Assembly (NCBI GenBank): GCA_004208945.1
Contig: SGPE01000008.1
Location: 248,001-312,000, forward strand
Origin: Pseudoalteromonas sp. CO133X
GTDB taxonomy: Bacteria > Pseudomonadota > Gammaproteobacteria > Enterobacterales > Alteromonadaceae
Reading direction: 5' to 3'
DNA: 64,000 nt
Shown: positions 48,450-57,625 of the stretch, in pieces
How positions within the stretch are numbered: the stretch's first letter is position 1
Layout: each line of letters opens with the position of its first letter
The notes under the pieces: model-generated
Databases searched by the model: none
What the model was told of the DNA's origin: nothing
Seen by the model: only the letters and a program-made list of their open reading frames with translations
Position numbers and translations under genes: made by a program

Positions 48450-48588
48450 TACTTCAAGTTGAATACATTACTATAAAATTAGCAGATATTTCGTATCTGA
48501 GTAAATAATAATAAAGGTGAGTTTTTAGGTAATAAGTATGTTTTTTGAACTGAAAGCAGAAAATTTTCAACGGTTTAATGTGGTTTAA

Positions 48589-48619
48589 TAAAAAAGCCCC
48601 TACAAAAATTGCAGAGGCT
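48589..48619 (-). terminator. intrinsic terminator after putA
   Basis: On the minus strand AGCCTCTGCA pairs with TGTAGGGGCT (two wobbles) around ATTTT, followed by six T residues (48589-48594). Confidence 0.8.
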
Positions 48620-48652
48620 TATAAAATTTAACTAAGAAAGTGTTCTTAAAGT

Positions 48653-51600
48653 TTACTCGTCATCTTCAACAAGCGTCATAAGTGATGTGTTACCACCTGA
48701 TGCTGTTGTATCGATACTGATTGTTTTCTCAGTAAGTAAACGTTTGATCAGCGTATCATAGTACTCTGAGCTAATAACCGGCAGTATTGCACCTTTACGT
48801 TGTGCTAGCTGCTGGCTGAAGTAGCCTAAACGTGATGAACGAGCTGCAACAACCGCACCTGCAAGGTGAGGGTGCGCTAAGATAGCTTGCAACTGATTAG
48901 GCTTAGCAACTTGGAAAACACCTTCAGCAATACCCGTTGAGATAAACTTATCTCTAAACGCAACAGCTTCCTCATAGAACAACTCAGAGGCTACAGTGAT
49001 TACCGTATTACCCGCAGCAAGTGCTGTGATAATAGAAATTGCCCAGAAGTTAAATGATGTACTCTTATCGGCATAACAAACCACACAACCACGTGGCTCA
49101 AGGTGAAGCGTATTAGATTCACCTGTAGGTCCAGGTAATACAGTGTGCTTACGCATGTGCTTTTCAAGGCGGTTAAGCTGCGCACGTGCATCAGCCAATG
49201 TTAATGCTAAGTCATCAGCAAGCTCGTCGATGATCTCAACCGTTGCAACTTTTGCTAGTAATTGACGAACAGCAGAAACACGGTCATTTAGTGGTGTCGC
49301 ACGCCAGATTTTTTCATCGCGTAATGAGTTTTCCATTAACTTAGCAACTTGCTCAGCCGCACCTGAATAGTGGTGAGTGTCTAGCTCATCAGGTGATAGG
49401 TTCGTCATTTGTACGTTGTCTGGTGACGCTTTCTCTTTCACAAGACGTTGCAAGTAGTTAGGGCCACCTGCTTTAGGGCCAGTACCTGAAAGGCCACGAC
49501 CACCAAAAGGTTGAACACCTACGATTGCACCGATCATGTTACGGTTGATGTATACGTTACCTGCACGAGACATCTTTGCTAAGTACTCACAACGCTCTTC
49601 AATGCGTGAGTGAACACCCATTGTCAGGCCATAGCCTGTGCCATTGATTTGATCGATAACGCTATCAAGCTCTGAGCCTTTGAAACGAATGATGTGAACA
49701 CATGGACCAAATACTTCACGTTTAAGCACAGATAAGTCTTTGATTTCGTATAAACGAGGAGCAAAGAAATAAGCGCCATTCTCGTTGTTATTAGGAATAG
49801 CACACTCGTAATGAAGTGTTGCATTGCCTTTAAGATACTCAACGTGTTCATTTAAGTTCTTTAACGCTTTTTCATCGATAACAGGACCGATATCGGTTGA
49901 AAGTAGCGAAGGGTCACCAACATGCAGCTCTTTTAACGCACCTTTGATCATCTCAATGATGCCATCAGCAACGTCTTCTTGAATAAACAATACACGTAGC
50001 GCAGAACAACGTTGGCCAGCACTTTGGAAACCTGAACTGATCACATCATCAACCACTTGCTCAGGAAGCGCTGTTGAGTCAACGATCATACAGTTTTGAC
50101 CACCTGTTTCTGCAATTAACGGTACTTGGATATCGTTACGTGCAGCCAGTGTTTGTGAGATTAATGTGCCTGTTTCAGTTGAACCTGTAAACATAACCGC
50201 TTGAATACGCTCGTCAGGTACAATTGTTTTACCTACTTCGCTACCACGGGCAATAACAGGTTGCACTACGTGCTCAGGTAAGCCGACAGACAGCATCAGT
50301 TCAATCGTACGAAGAGCGATTAAACTTGTTTGCTCAGCTGGTTTTGCAATAACCGTGTTACCAGTCACGATAGCAGCAGCAACTTGACCTAAGAAGATAG
50401 CCAGTGGGAAGTTCCATGGGCTGATACATAAGATCACACCACGGGCTTCAAAGCGCTCGTCTTGTGATAATTCTTCTGCACGTGCAGCGTAGTAACGACA
50501 GAAGTCAACGGCTTCGCGTACTTCGTCAATACCATCTTGTGCAACTTTACCCGCTTCTTTAATACAAATAGCAACTAGCTCATCGTGGTGGCGCTCTAAA
50601 ATGTCAGCAACACGGCGAAGCAGGTTTGCACGTTCTTTTACAGGTGTTTGTGACCATGACTCAAATGCTTTTTCTGCATTTTCTAGAAGTGATGTCATAT
50701 CTTCTGATGTTTGAAGTTTCACATGACCAATAACTTCTTTGTGGTTTGCCGGGTTTTTCACTGGCAATGAACCTTCAGGTACATCGCTTAATTCAATTCG
50801 GTGTTCTTCAAACCATGCATCTAAGTTCTCTTTGAATGGAGTAATAACATTAATATCAGTTAAATCCATGCCTTTTGAGTTTGCACGTTCGTCACCGTAC
50901 AAATCAATTGGCATATTAATTTGTGTATTGAACTTGTTGCGTAAACCTTGCAAAGTTTCAACTGGATCTGGCAGTAATGACTCAACCGGCTTAGAGGTAT
51001 CAACAATCGCGTTAACGAATGATGAGTTAGCACCGTTTTCTAATAAACGACGCACTAAGTACGCAAGTAAGTCTTCGTGTTGGCCTACCGGTGCGTATAC
51101 ACGACACTGAATTTTTTCTTGTTCAACAATTTGGTCAAACAAAGACTCACCCATGCCATGCAGACGCTGGAATTCAAATCCATCGTGGTCACCTTTAGCA
51201 ACTTCTAAAATCGTTGCCGCAGTGTAAGCATTGTGTGTTGCAAATTGCGGGTAAAGTACATCGCGGGCTTCTAGTAGTTTGATAGCACATGCTTTGTAAG
51301 ATACGTCTGTTGTTGCTTTACGTGTGAACACAGGGAAGTGGTCTAAACCATCTTGCTGAGTGGTTTTGATTTCGGTATCCCAATAAGCACCTTTTACGAG
51401 GCGAACCATTAGCTTACGGCCAACGCGGCGCGCAAGGTCAGCAACCCATTCAACTACAAAAATAGCGCGCTTTTGGTATGCTTGCACAGCTAAACCAAAG
51501 CCATTCCAGTTACCTAGTTCATCATCGCTGAATACGGCTTCGATAATATCTAATGAAATATCTAAACGGTCAGCTTCTTCAGCATCAACAGTGAAGCCGA

Positions 51601-52456
51601 TGTCGTAGCTTTTCGCAGCAAGTGCAAGTTCTTTTAGCTTAGGTACGATTTCTGCCATCACACGTTCACGATGAGTGAACTCATAACGTGGGTGTATTGC
51701 AGAAATTTTCACAGAGATACCTGGGCTTTTGATAGGGCCACGGCCATTTGCTGCTTTACCAATTGCGTGGATAGCAGTCATGTAGCTTTGGAAGTAACGC
51801 TCTGCATCTTTCATAGTGCGTGCGCCTTCACCTAGCATATCGTACGAATATACGTAGCCTTTTTGTTCTTTATCAGCAGCTCGCTCAATCGCTTCGTCAA
51901 TGGTACGACCCATTACGAACTGCTTACCCATGATCTTCATCGCGAAGTTCACAGATTTACGAATAACGGGTTCACCTAGACGGCCAATGGTTTTCTTAAG
52001 TACACCAAATTGCTGTTCTTTCGATTTGTCGCTGTAGTTAACCATTTTACCGGTTACTAGTAGGCCCCAAGATGATGCGTTCACAAATAAAGAATCGCTG
52101 CTACCTAAATGCGAGCTCCAATCACCTTTTGCTAGTTTGTCACGAATGAGTGAGTCTTGAGTCGCTTTGTCTGGTACACGTAAAAGTGCTTCAGCTAAAC
52201 ACATTAGAACCACACCTTCTTCTGTCGAAAGTGAGAATTCGTTTAACAGTGCGTCAACACCGCTTTGACCATCTTGATCGCGACGGATATTTAAAACCAT
52301 TTGACGGGCACGTTCCCATGCACGGCTTCGTGCTTTTACGCCTACTTCAGCCAGCGGTAAGATATGATCAATAACCGCATTTTCGTCAATACGGTAGAAA
52401 TCACGGATTTTTTGTCTTATTGGACACTCAGTTGTCAAATCGCCATTAAATAGCAT
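48653..52456 (-). CDS. putA: bifunctional proline dehydrogenase / P5C dehydrogenase PutA
   Basis: PutA oxidises proline to glutamate in two steps. The 1267-residue protein has a PRODH barrel (about 190-480, with the FAD-linked VRLVKGAYWD and YATHNAYT-like segments), an aldehyde dehydrogenase domain with Glu in IAETGGQN (near 780) and Cys in GQRCSAL (near 815), and a C-terminal ALDH-like tail. The N-terminal ribbon-helix-helix DNA-binding domain of E. coli PutA is absent, so it cannot repress itself. The divergent Lrp-type gene probably does this job. Confidence 0.95.
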   Translation of the reverse strand: MLFNGDLTTECPIRQKIRDFYRIDENAVIDHILPLAEVGVKARSRAWERARQMVLNIRRDQDGQSGVDALLNEFSLSTEEGVVLMCLAEALLRVPDKATQDSLIRDKLAKGDWSSHLGSSDSLFVNASSWGLLVTGKMVNYSDKSKEQQFGVLKKTIGRLGEPVIRKSVNFAMKIMGKQFVMGRTIDEAIERAADKEQKGYVYSYDMLGEGARTMKDAERYFQSYMTAIHAIGKAANGRGPIKSPGISVKISAIHPRYEFTHRERVMAEIVPKLKELALAAKSYDIGFTVDAEEADRLDISLDIIEAVFSDDELGNWNGFGLAVQAYQKRAIFVVEWVADLARRVGRKLMVRLVKGAYWDTEIKTTQQDGLDHFPVFTRKATTDVSYKACAIKLLEARDVLYPQFATHNAYTAATILEVAKGDHDGFEFQRLHGMGESLFDQIVEQEKIQCRVYAPVGQHEDLLAYLVRRLLENGANSSFVNAIVDTSKPVESLLPDPVETLQGLRNKFNTQINMPIDLYGDERANSKGMDLTDINVITPFKENLDAWFEEHRIELSDVPEGSLPVKNPANHKEVIGHVKLQTSEDMTSLLENAEKAFESWSQTPVKERANLLRRVADILERHHDELVAICIKEAGKVAQDGIDEVREAVDFCRYYAARAEELSQDERFEARGVILCISPWNFPLAIFLGQVAAAIVTGNTVIAKPAEQTSLIALRTIELMLSVGLPEHVVQPVIARGSEVGKTIVPDERIQAVMFTGSTETGTLISQTLAARNDIQVPLIAETGGQNCMIVDSTALPEQVVDDVISSGFQSAGQRCSALRVLFIQEDVADGIIEMIKGALKELHVGDPSLLSTDIGPVIDEKALKNLNEHVEYLKGNATLHYECAIPNNNENGAYFFAPRLYEIKDLSVLKREVFGPCVHIIRFKGSELDSVIDQINGTGYGLTMGVHSRIEERCEYLAKMSRAGNVYINRNMIGAIVGVQPFGGRGLSGTGPKAGGPNYLQRLVKEKASPDNVQMTNLSPDELDTHHYSGAAEQVAKLMENSLRDEKIWRATPLNDRVSAVRQLLAKVATVEIIDELADDLALTLADARAQLNRLEKHMRKHTVLPGPTGESNTLHLEPRGCVVCYADKSTSFNFWAISIITALAAGNTVITVASELFYEEAVAFRDKFISTGIAEGVFQVAKPNQLQAILAHPHLAGAVVAARSSRLGYFSQQLAQRKGAILPVISSEYYDTLIKRLLTEKTISIDTTASGGNTSLMTLVEDDE

Positions 52457-52540
52457 ATGTAACCCTCTGGTATGTGGAGTCTAGAAACGCCAAAAAAGCA
52501 TTTCTTACCATTGATATAATTCGTGCATTCTAATTAAATT

Positions 52541-52557
52541 CCAGCAGAATATGCTGG
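52541..52557. promoter_or_regulatory. Lrp-like operator between putA and the Lrp-family gene
   Basis: CCAGCA-GAATA-TGCTGG is a 17-base inverted repeat in the shared upstream region. The inner 15 bases match the Lrp consensus (YAGHAWATTWTDCTR) at 13 of 15 positions by eye. It is the natural site for the regulator encoded at 52623 to act on both genes. Confidence 0.65.
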
Positions 52558-52622
52558 TTAAATTTTTCAATTTACGATAATTTACAGGGCATACCTTGAA
52601 CTTAGCCGCATAAAATTCTGTT

Positions 52623-53105
52623 ATGACCAGCCCGAATCGATTACGCATGTTAGATCGCATTGATTTAGCAATTTTAGACGCTCTGCAAAAAAATGGCAGA
52701 ATCTCAAACGTAAACCTCGCAAAACAGGTTAATTTGAGCCCGAGCCCGTGTCTTGATCGTGTTAAACGATTAGAACAAGAGGGCTATATTGAAGGCTACT
52801 ATGCCAAGCTTAACGAAGCTAAGCTTAATCAAAGCTTATTAGCGCATGTGCAGGTGTCTTTGGTTACTTCTAACACCTCTGTTTTTAAAGTTTTCAGAGA
52901 GTATATTTTAAATATTCCTCAGGTCGTTGAATGTGACATGGTTGCAGGAGGATATGACTATCTATTGAAAGTGCGTGTCTCTGATATGGACGAATATCGC
53001 CAAGTCTTAGGGGATTTAGTCGATATACCTGGGGTTGGCACACATCATACTTATATGGTGATTGAAAAAATTAAACAGGACACAGGGCTTCGATTCGATA
53101 TTTAA
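52623..53105 (+). CDS. Lrp/AsnC family regulator, probable activator of putA
   Basis: The 160-residue protein has an N-terminal AsnC-type helix-turn-helix (DRIDLAILDALQKNGRISNVNLAKQVNLS) and a C-terminal RAM effector domain (VVECDMVAGGYDYLLKV). It is divergent from putA, the arrangement known for PutR, the proline-responsive activator. A near-consensus Lrp site lies between the two genes. Lrp itself or BkdR are alternatives; the position favours PutR. Confidence 0.88.
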   Translation: MTSPNRLRMLDRIDLAILDALQKNGRISNVNLAKQVNLSPSPCLDRVKRLEQEGYIEGYYAKLNEAKLNQSLLAHVQVSLVTSNTSVFKVFREYILNIPQVVECDMVAGGYDYLLKVRVSDMDEYRQVLGDLVDIPGVGTHHTYMVIEKIKQDTGLRFDI

Positions 53106-53108
53106 TGT

Positions 53109-53135
53109 AAGGAAACCTACGTGGTTTCCTTTTTT
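53109..53135 (+). terminator. intrinsic terminator after the Lrp-family gene
   Basis: AAGGAAACC (53109-53117) pairs perfectly with GGTTTCCTT (53123-53131) around TACGT, then T residues. Confidence 0.88.
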
Positions 53136-53209
53136 GTATTTTAAAAAGAGACTTCAGTATAAGAGTAAACAGCGAATGTTGGAGTCTCATAAGCCTTCCC
53201 ATTACCAGC

Positions 53210-53737
53210 CTAATTGATATTAATTTTAGCGAGTTTTCTTTTCAGAGTCGCAAGCATTGAATCGACAGAACTATCAGCATGACTGAGTCCTTCCATCAGC
53301 GTCATAAAGTAAAGGTCAATAATGATATCTGCATCTGTAGGGGTAGCGTCATTATCATTTATCAAGCGTTTCTTAAAAGCATTTAGTTGTGGTTCAAGTT
53401 CATTTTGTTGCCACATAATTTCTTTGAACAACTCTCGACTAAATTCTTTTTTCGCCAAGTAAAAAGCATAGAGAAAGCGAGCGTAGTGGTACATTCTATC
53501 TGTGGCTGTTGTACTGGTATCTAAACTCTCTGCGGTGCTTAGAATGTCTGTCAGTTCATTTTCAAAGCTGTACTTGAGTATCGCAACCTTAGTCGCAAAG
53601 TGACTAAATACGGTGCCATTGGCAACATTGGCTGCCTTTGCAATATCTCGCGTACTCGTTTGATGATAACCCTGCTCTGAAAACAACTGCCATGAGGCTG
53701 TTAGTATCTGCTGTTTTGTTTGCTCTTTCTTAGTCAC
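53210..53737 (-). CDS. TetR family regulator
   Basis: The GTG at 53737 is preferred because GGAG lies about six bases upstream; a TTG four codons earlier overlaps that site. The 175-residue protein has a TetR helix-turn-helix (TSTRDIAKAANVANGTVFSHF) and an all-helical ligand domain. It is divergent from the small membrane-protein gene at 53858. Two tandem palindromes between them are the likely operators, so it should repress itself or that gene. Confidence 0.88.
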   Translation of the reverse strand: MTKKEQTKQQILTASWQLFSEQGYHQTSTRDIAKAANVANGTVFSHFATKVAILKYSFENELTDILSTAESLDTSTTATDRMYHYARFLYAFYLAKKEFSRELFKEIMWQQNELEPQLNAFKKRLINDNDATPTDADIIIDLYFMTLMEGLSHADSSVDSMLATLKRKLAKININ

Positions 53738-53803
53738 TGCACACTCCAATTTTTATGCTATTTAACCAGAAATTTAAAAAATCTCAATCAAGACTATTGT
53801 AAA

Positions 53804-53838
53804 TTGAGCGCGCTCAAGTTTAAAATGAGCGTGCTCAA
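53804..53838. promoter_or_regulatory. two tandem TetR-type operators
   Basis: TTGAGCGCGCTCAA (53804-53817) is a perfect palindrome. A second copy, TGAGCGTGCTCA (53826-53837), has one mismatch. Their centres are 21 bp apart, two helical turns, as expected for two dimers bound to the same DNA face. They lie between the divergent TetR and membrane-protein genes. Confidence 0.72.
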
Positions 53839-53857
53839 TTAATAAAAGGTTAGCACC

Positions 53858-54058
53858 ATGGACATATTAAAACGCTTTATTGGCTATGTATTATTTTTAC
53901 CAGGTATTTTCTTTTATAGCTTTATTTTAGGCCCCTTACTTATTGCCGTACTAGTACCAGGGGGGCTGATGTTATTGCTACTTATTTTAGGATATAAAGG
54001 GGGCTTTTTAGTGCTTAAGCGAGAAGTGCTTAATACACTTAAGCAAAAATCTCCCTAA
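53858..54058 (+). CDS. small membrane protein under TetR control (66 aa)
   Basis: The 66-residue protein has two hydrophobic helices (VLFLPGIFFYSFILGPLLIA and LMLLLLILGYKGGFLVL) with charged ends. The ATG is preceded by AAAAGG. It faces the TetR gene across two palindromic operators and is followed by a strong terminator, so it is a one-gene unit under dedicated control. I do not recognise a family. Confidence 0.75.
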   Translation: MDILKRFIGYVLFLPGIFFYSFILGPLLIAVLVPGGLMLLLLILGYKGGFLVLKREVLNTLKQKSP

Positions 54059-54090
54059 AGCAATGTTGGTAGTAAAAGTGGTTAAGTCTA

Positions 54091-54125
54091 AAAAAAGAAA
54101 CCCTGCTAAGCAGGGTTTCTTTTTA
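54091..54125 (+). terminator. strong bidirectional terminator
   Basis: A 15-bp stem (54092-54106 with 54110-54124, core GAAACCCTGC / GCAGGGTTTC) with a TAA loop is flanked by A and T tracts. It serves the small membrane gene and the convergent ygiM-like gene. Confidence 0.92.
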
Positions 54126-54147
54126 ATCTAAAATGGGAAGTTTAGAA

Positions 54148-54750
54148 CTAAGCCCAGCCGTCATAGCGTTTACGGCGAGACAACATAATCGTTAAAATAA
54201 TACCCAACAATAAGCCGATAAATGCAATTGCGCCGCCATATGTAAGTAATTGGCGCTTTTCTTTAGCACTGGCTGCTTGTTTAGCATTACGCTCAGACTC
54301 GATAGTATTTTTAAGCTTATCGATTTGTGCTGTCAGGGCTTGGTTTTGTTCGTTAAGAGAGCGGTTTTGCTCTTGTAGCTGTGGTAATTCTATTTCGGCT
54401 TGACGTAACTGCTCTTGCATTAATGTCATGTCGTTATTCAGCGCTTGAAACTGTTGATGAATACCAGCGTTTTCAGTGATGAACTTTGCTTCTACCCAAC
54501 CTTCACGCTCTTTATCATCACGAATTTTAAAGTAGCCATTATCTTCACCGGATAATAATTCTACTTGTGTACCTGCATCCACAGAGCCCAAAATACGGTA
54601 GTTTTTGCTTGGACCTGAATGCATAAAGGTGTACAGGTTATCGACTATGTAGGCGGTGTTTTCGTTGTTGCTGCTTGGCGCTTCTTCTGCGTAGCTAATA
54701 AAAGAGGTGGCCGCAAGGAGCAACCCAAAAATACACTGTTTTAACATCAA
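54148..54750 (-). CDS. YgiM-like SH3 domain protein (TIGR04211 type)
   Basis: The 200-residue protein has a signal peptide (cleavage after FISYA), a bacterial SH3 domain (YIVDNLYTFMHSGPSKNYRI to VEAKFI), a coiled coil (about 95-155) and a C-terminal TM helix followed by RRKRYDGWA. The layout matches the inner-membrane YgiM family. As in E. coli, it is adjacent to a ygiF-like gene, here divergently. Its role is not established. Confidence 0.88.
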   Translation of the reverse strand: MMLKQCIFGLLLAATSFISYAEEAPSSNNENTAYIVDNLYTFMHSGPSKNYRILGSVDAGTQVELLSGEDNGYFKIRDDKEREGWVEAKFITENAGIHQQFQALNNDMTLMQEQLRQAEIELPQLQEQNRSLNEQNQALTAQIDKLKNTIESERNAKQAASAKEKRQLLTYGGAIAFIGLLLGIILTIMLSRRKRYDGWA

Positions 54751-54960
54751 TCTACCTTGTTAATGTGATCTTGCCGAGAAGTGGCTAAATTTATAATTTC
54801 TTTATGTATAGAGATAGTAGGGATTTCAACTATTAATAGCAAGGCTGATATTGTAATCCGTGTATGAGCTTAATCGCAAAAATCAGGAAAAAATTTGCAT
54901 TAAGTAGCTGCTTTGTTTATTTTGACCACTTATTTATTTTAAATGTACTCCGCAAAGCGA

Positions 54961-56481
54961 ATGGATACTGAGATAGAACTGAAGTTTTTGGTGTCAGATG
55001 CCGTTGTTCCACTGATCCCCGCATTAATTACCCAATTTGCAAAAACCGTTACCAACAAACCGTCACGCAGCCTACAAAATGCCTATTATGACACGCCGAG
55101 TCGTGAGTTACGTGCACTTGATATAGGCTTACGTACACGCTGCAGCGATACAGACTGTGAGCAAACTATTAAGTTAGCCGGTGAAGTGGTGGGGGGGTTG
55201 CATCAACGCCCTGAATATAACTTGCCTCTTGAAGGTAATCGTCCTGATTTATTGGCCTTTGATGCGTCAATCTGGCCTCACGCAATGCAAGTTAATGCGA
55301 TAGCCGATAACCTTTACCCTATTTTTAGCACTAACTTTATTCGTCGCACGTGGTTAATTGAAACCGATAGCGGCGCTAAAATCGAAGTGGTGTTAGATAA
55401 AGGGGAAATAGCGGCCTCTGGTCAGGTTGAACTTATTTCTGAGCTTGAAATTGAGTTATTAGAAGGTAGCCGCCAAGAGTTATTTGCTTTAGCTGATAAA
55501 CTGGTCAGTGAAAGTCATGTGCGCTTAGGACTTTATTCAAAGGCTGCGCGTGGTTACCGCCTTGCTGATAACACGCCTTTGAAAGCGAGTAAATCGATAG
55601 GCTTTGTACCGCTAAACAGTGGCGCGACACAAGAACAAGCATTAGTGGCAAGCATTAACTATGCTATTCGTTTTGTACAAAAACATGAAGCCTGTTACTT
55701 CATTAAACCAAGCTTAAAAACCTTAAAGCGAGTCACGGATGGTATTCGACTTATCCGTCATGCATTTTGGTTATTTGATGATATTGTCAGTAAAGATGAT
55801 ACGGACTCATTACGAGTAGAGCTAAAATGGCTTTTAAGTGAGCTTGCTTGGGTTGAAAATGCTATACAGCTAAAAACCTATACCTCGAAGCGACATGCCT
55901 ATTACAAAAAGATTAATAGCGCCCCTGAGCTGACTCAAGTCATCAACGATTTAAAAGAATTACAGCCAAGTATTGAAGATGTACAAGAACTGTTTCACAG
56001 CAAGCGATACAATCGTTTGTTGTTGCAACTTACAACATGGCTAATTGAAAAACAGTGGCGTAAATCATGGGGCCAAGCGGAGTTTCAAGCCGCAGAAAAA
56101 CCGGTTGCTGAAATCGCTAAGCGTTTATTTGCCAAAGACTGGCACGATATGCACGAGCTTATTCCTGAGCAGCAAGTGTTTACAGACAAAGACTATTTAT
56201 CACTTAGAACTCGCCTTGAAAATTCACTATTAAGTGGTAACTGCTTGGGTGCGCTATTTAATACTGATGATAGAAATGAGTTTCGAATTCCATGGTTAGA
56301 TATCTCCCACGGTATTTATGAGCTTAGTACACTTGATTATTTAAAACAGCTATGCGCAGGTCAGGATGATCAAGAGCTTGCTAAAATTCAGGCTTGGTTA
56401 GATCAGAAATCTGACTTTTTGGTCAGTGCAATGGAACAAAGCCGTCACGCGTCTTTCAATACTGATCCATATTGGTTGTAA
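54961..56481 (+). CDS. YgiF-like CYTH/CHAD protein, inorganic triphosphatase
   Basis: The ATG at 54961 places the ExExK motif (EIELKF) at residues 4-9, as in family members; an ATG six codons upstream is less likely. The 506-residue protein has an N-terminal CYTH domain (to about 200) that hydrolyses triphosphate and a C-terminal helical CHAD domain that is thought to bind polyphosphate. The CHAD region contains the expected His and Lys patches (RHAFWLFDD, TSKRHAYYKK). It is adjacent to the ygiM-like gene. Confidence 0.88.
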   Translation: MDTEIELKFLVSDAVVPLIPALITQFAKTVTNKPSRSLQNAYYDTPSRELRALDIGLRTRCSDTDCEQTIKLAGEVVGGLHQRPEYNLPLEGNRPDLLAFDASIWPHAMQVNAIADNLYPIFSTNFIRRTWLIETDSGAKIEVVLDKGEIAASGQVELISELEIELLEGSRQELFALADKLVSESHVRLGLYSKAARGYRLADNTPLKASKSIGFVPLNSGATQEQALVASINYAIRFVQKHEACYFIKPSLKTLKRVTDGIRLIRHAFWLFDDIVSKDDTDSLRVELKWLLSELAWVENAIQLKTYTSKRHAYYKKINSAPELTQVINDLKELQPSIEDVQELFHSKRYNRLLLQLTTWLIEKQWRKSWGQAEFQAAEKPVAEIAKRLFAKDWHDMHELIPEQQVFTDKDYLSLRTRLENSLLSGNCLGALFNTDDRNEFRIPWLDISHGIYELSTLDYLKQLCAGQDDQELAKIQAWLDQKSDFLVSAMEQSRHASFNTDPYWL

Positions 56482-56485
56482 GCCT

Positions 56486-57133
56486 GTGCCTGTTTGCCTA
56501 TGGATAGGGTTAGCGATGTTGAGTATATCGGCATTTGCTAACTCAACCGAATGGCAAACTTACAAACAGCAAGATGGCATAAGCGTCACTTACAAAACGC
56601 ATCAAAACGGTATTATAGAAATAAACGCTTCGGTGCTGGTAAAAAATGCGAAAGCCCATGACTTTATGGCGCTATTGAGCGATACCGACAATGCGCCTAA
56701 TTGGCTCGAAAATGTGAAAAGTGTCACCTTAATGGAGCGTTTAAGCCTTTCTGAAACGCTTGTATACACACACTTTAATTCGCCTTGGCCTGTTTCAGAT
56801 CGCGATTTGGTTAGCTATTCGTGTTACCACCGTCTGAGTGAGCACAAAACTGAGCTTAAAATTATTAGTCAGCCCCATGCAAAACCGGCAGTAAATGGTG
56901 TAGTGCGTATTAAAGATTTAACCGCTTTTTGGCGCTTAACACATCAGCAAAATGACTTACTGGTTAGTCATCAAGCTTATGCAGACCCTGCGGGTTCTAT
57001 TCCACATTGGTTGAGTAACAAGGTATCATTAAAAAGTGTGTTTGAGACCTTACAGTCACTACGTAAGGAGCTCAGCTATAATAGGTTTACGCGCCTAAAC
57101 ACACCAAGCGTGCCTGGGAAGTGTGCTTCTTGA
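56486..57133 (+). CDS. START-like lipid-binding domain protein
   Basis: The protein has an export signal (VCLWIGLAMLSISAFA) and then a START-like domain of about 190 residues, with WLENVKSVTLMERLSLSETLVYTHFNSPWPVSDRDLVSYS. The start is uncertain: GTG at 56486 gives 216 residues and follows ygiF by 4 bases, GTG at 56426 gives 235 and overlaps it, and neither has a clear ribosome binding site. The protein is probably periplasmic and may bind a lipid or other hydrophobic molecule. Confidence 0.75.
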   Translation: MPVCLWIGLAMLSISAFANSTEWQTYKQQDGISVTYKTHQNGIIEINASVLVKNAKAHDFMALLSDTDNAPNWLENVKSVTLMERLSLSETLVYTHFNSPWPVSDRDLVSYSCYHRLSEHKTELKIISQPHAKPAVNGVVRIKDLTAFWRLTHQQNDLLVSHQAYADPAGSIPHWLSNKVSLKSVFETLQSLRKELSYNRFTRLNTPSVPGKCAS

Positions 57134-57176
57134 AGGCATAATACCTTTTATTAGTCTATTTAGTCGTAGGAAGAAA

Positions 57177-57581
57177 ATGAAAGAGCCAAAAATTCCCTTG
57201 GTGAACAAACCAAATGGTATTGGGGTAGGGCGTGTTTTAAAAGCCACCAAATGCTCAATCAAAGGCTTTAAAGCTGCATTTAAAGAAGAATCTGCATTTC
57301 GCACTGAAACCTATTTAGGCCTGGTATTATTTCCGTTATCAGTGTTGCTTGCCCAATCATTAAGCCATTGGCTGATGCTATTTATTCCTTACTTATTATT
57401 GTTGATAGTTGAGCTACTCAACTCAGCAATAGAGGCGCTGACTGATAGAGTCGGTATTGAGTACCATGTATTGTCGGGGCGAGCTAAAGATATGGCCTCA
57501 GCGGCAGTGACGTTGGCATTAATTATTTTGCTACTGGTTTGGGCAGTGGCAATTTATGAAAAGATAATGATGCAGTTTTAA
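57177..57581 (+). CDS. dgkA: diacylglycerol kinase DgkA
   Basis: DgkA phosphorylates diacylglycerol released during envelope glycan synthesis. The ATG at 57177 has AGGAAG upstream. The 134-residue protein has three TM helices and the conserved EESAFRTE, VELLNSAIEALTDRVG and AKDMASAAV segments, the last two forming the active site. It is co-directional with the ygiF-like and START genes. Confidence 0.94.
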   Translation: MKEPKIPLVNKPNGIGVGRVLKATKCSIKGFKAAFKEESAFRTETYLGLVLFPLSVLLAQSLSHWLMLFIPYLLLLIVELLNSAIEALTDRVGIEYHVLSGRAKDMASAAVTLALIILLLVWAVAIYEKIMMQF

Positions 57582-57585
57582 ACAA

Positions 57586-57609
57586 AAAAAGCGCCAAAAG
57601 GCGCTTTTT
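57586..57609 (+). terminator. bidirectional terminator between dgkA and metK
   Basis: AAAAAGCGCC (57586-57595) and GGCGCTTTTT (57600-57609) form a perfect stem with an AAAA loop, and A and T tracts on both sides serve both converging genes. Confidence 0.92.
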
Positions 57610-57625
57610 CATCTTATATAACCTA

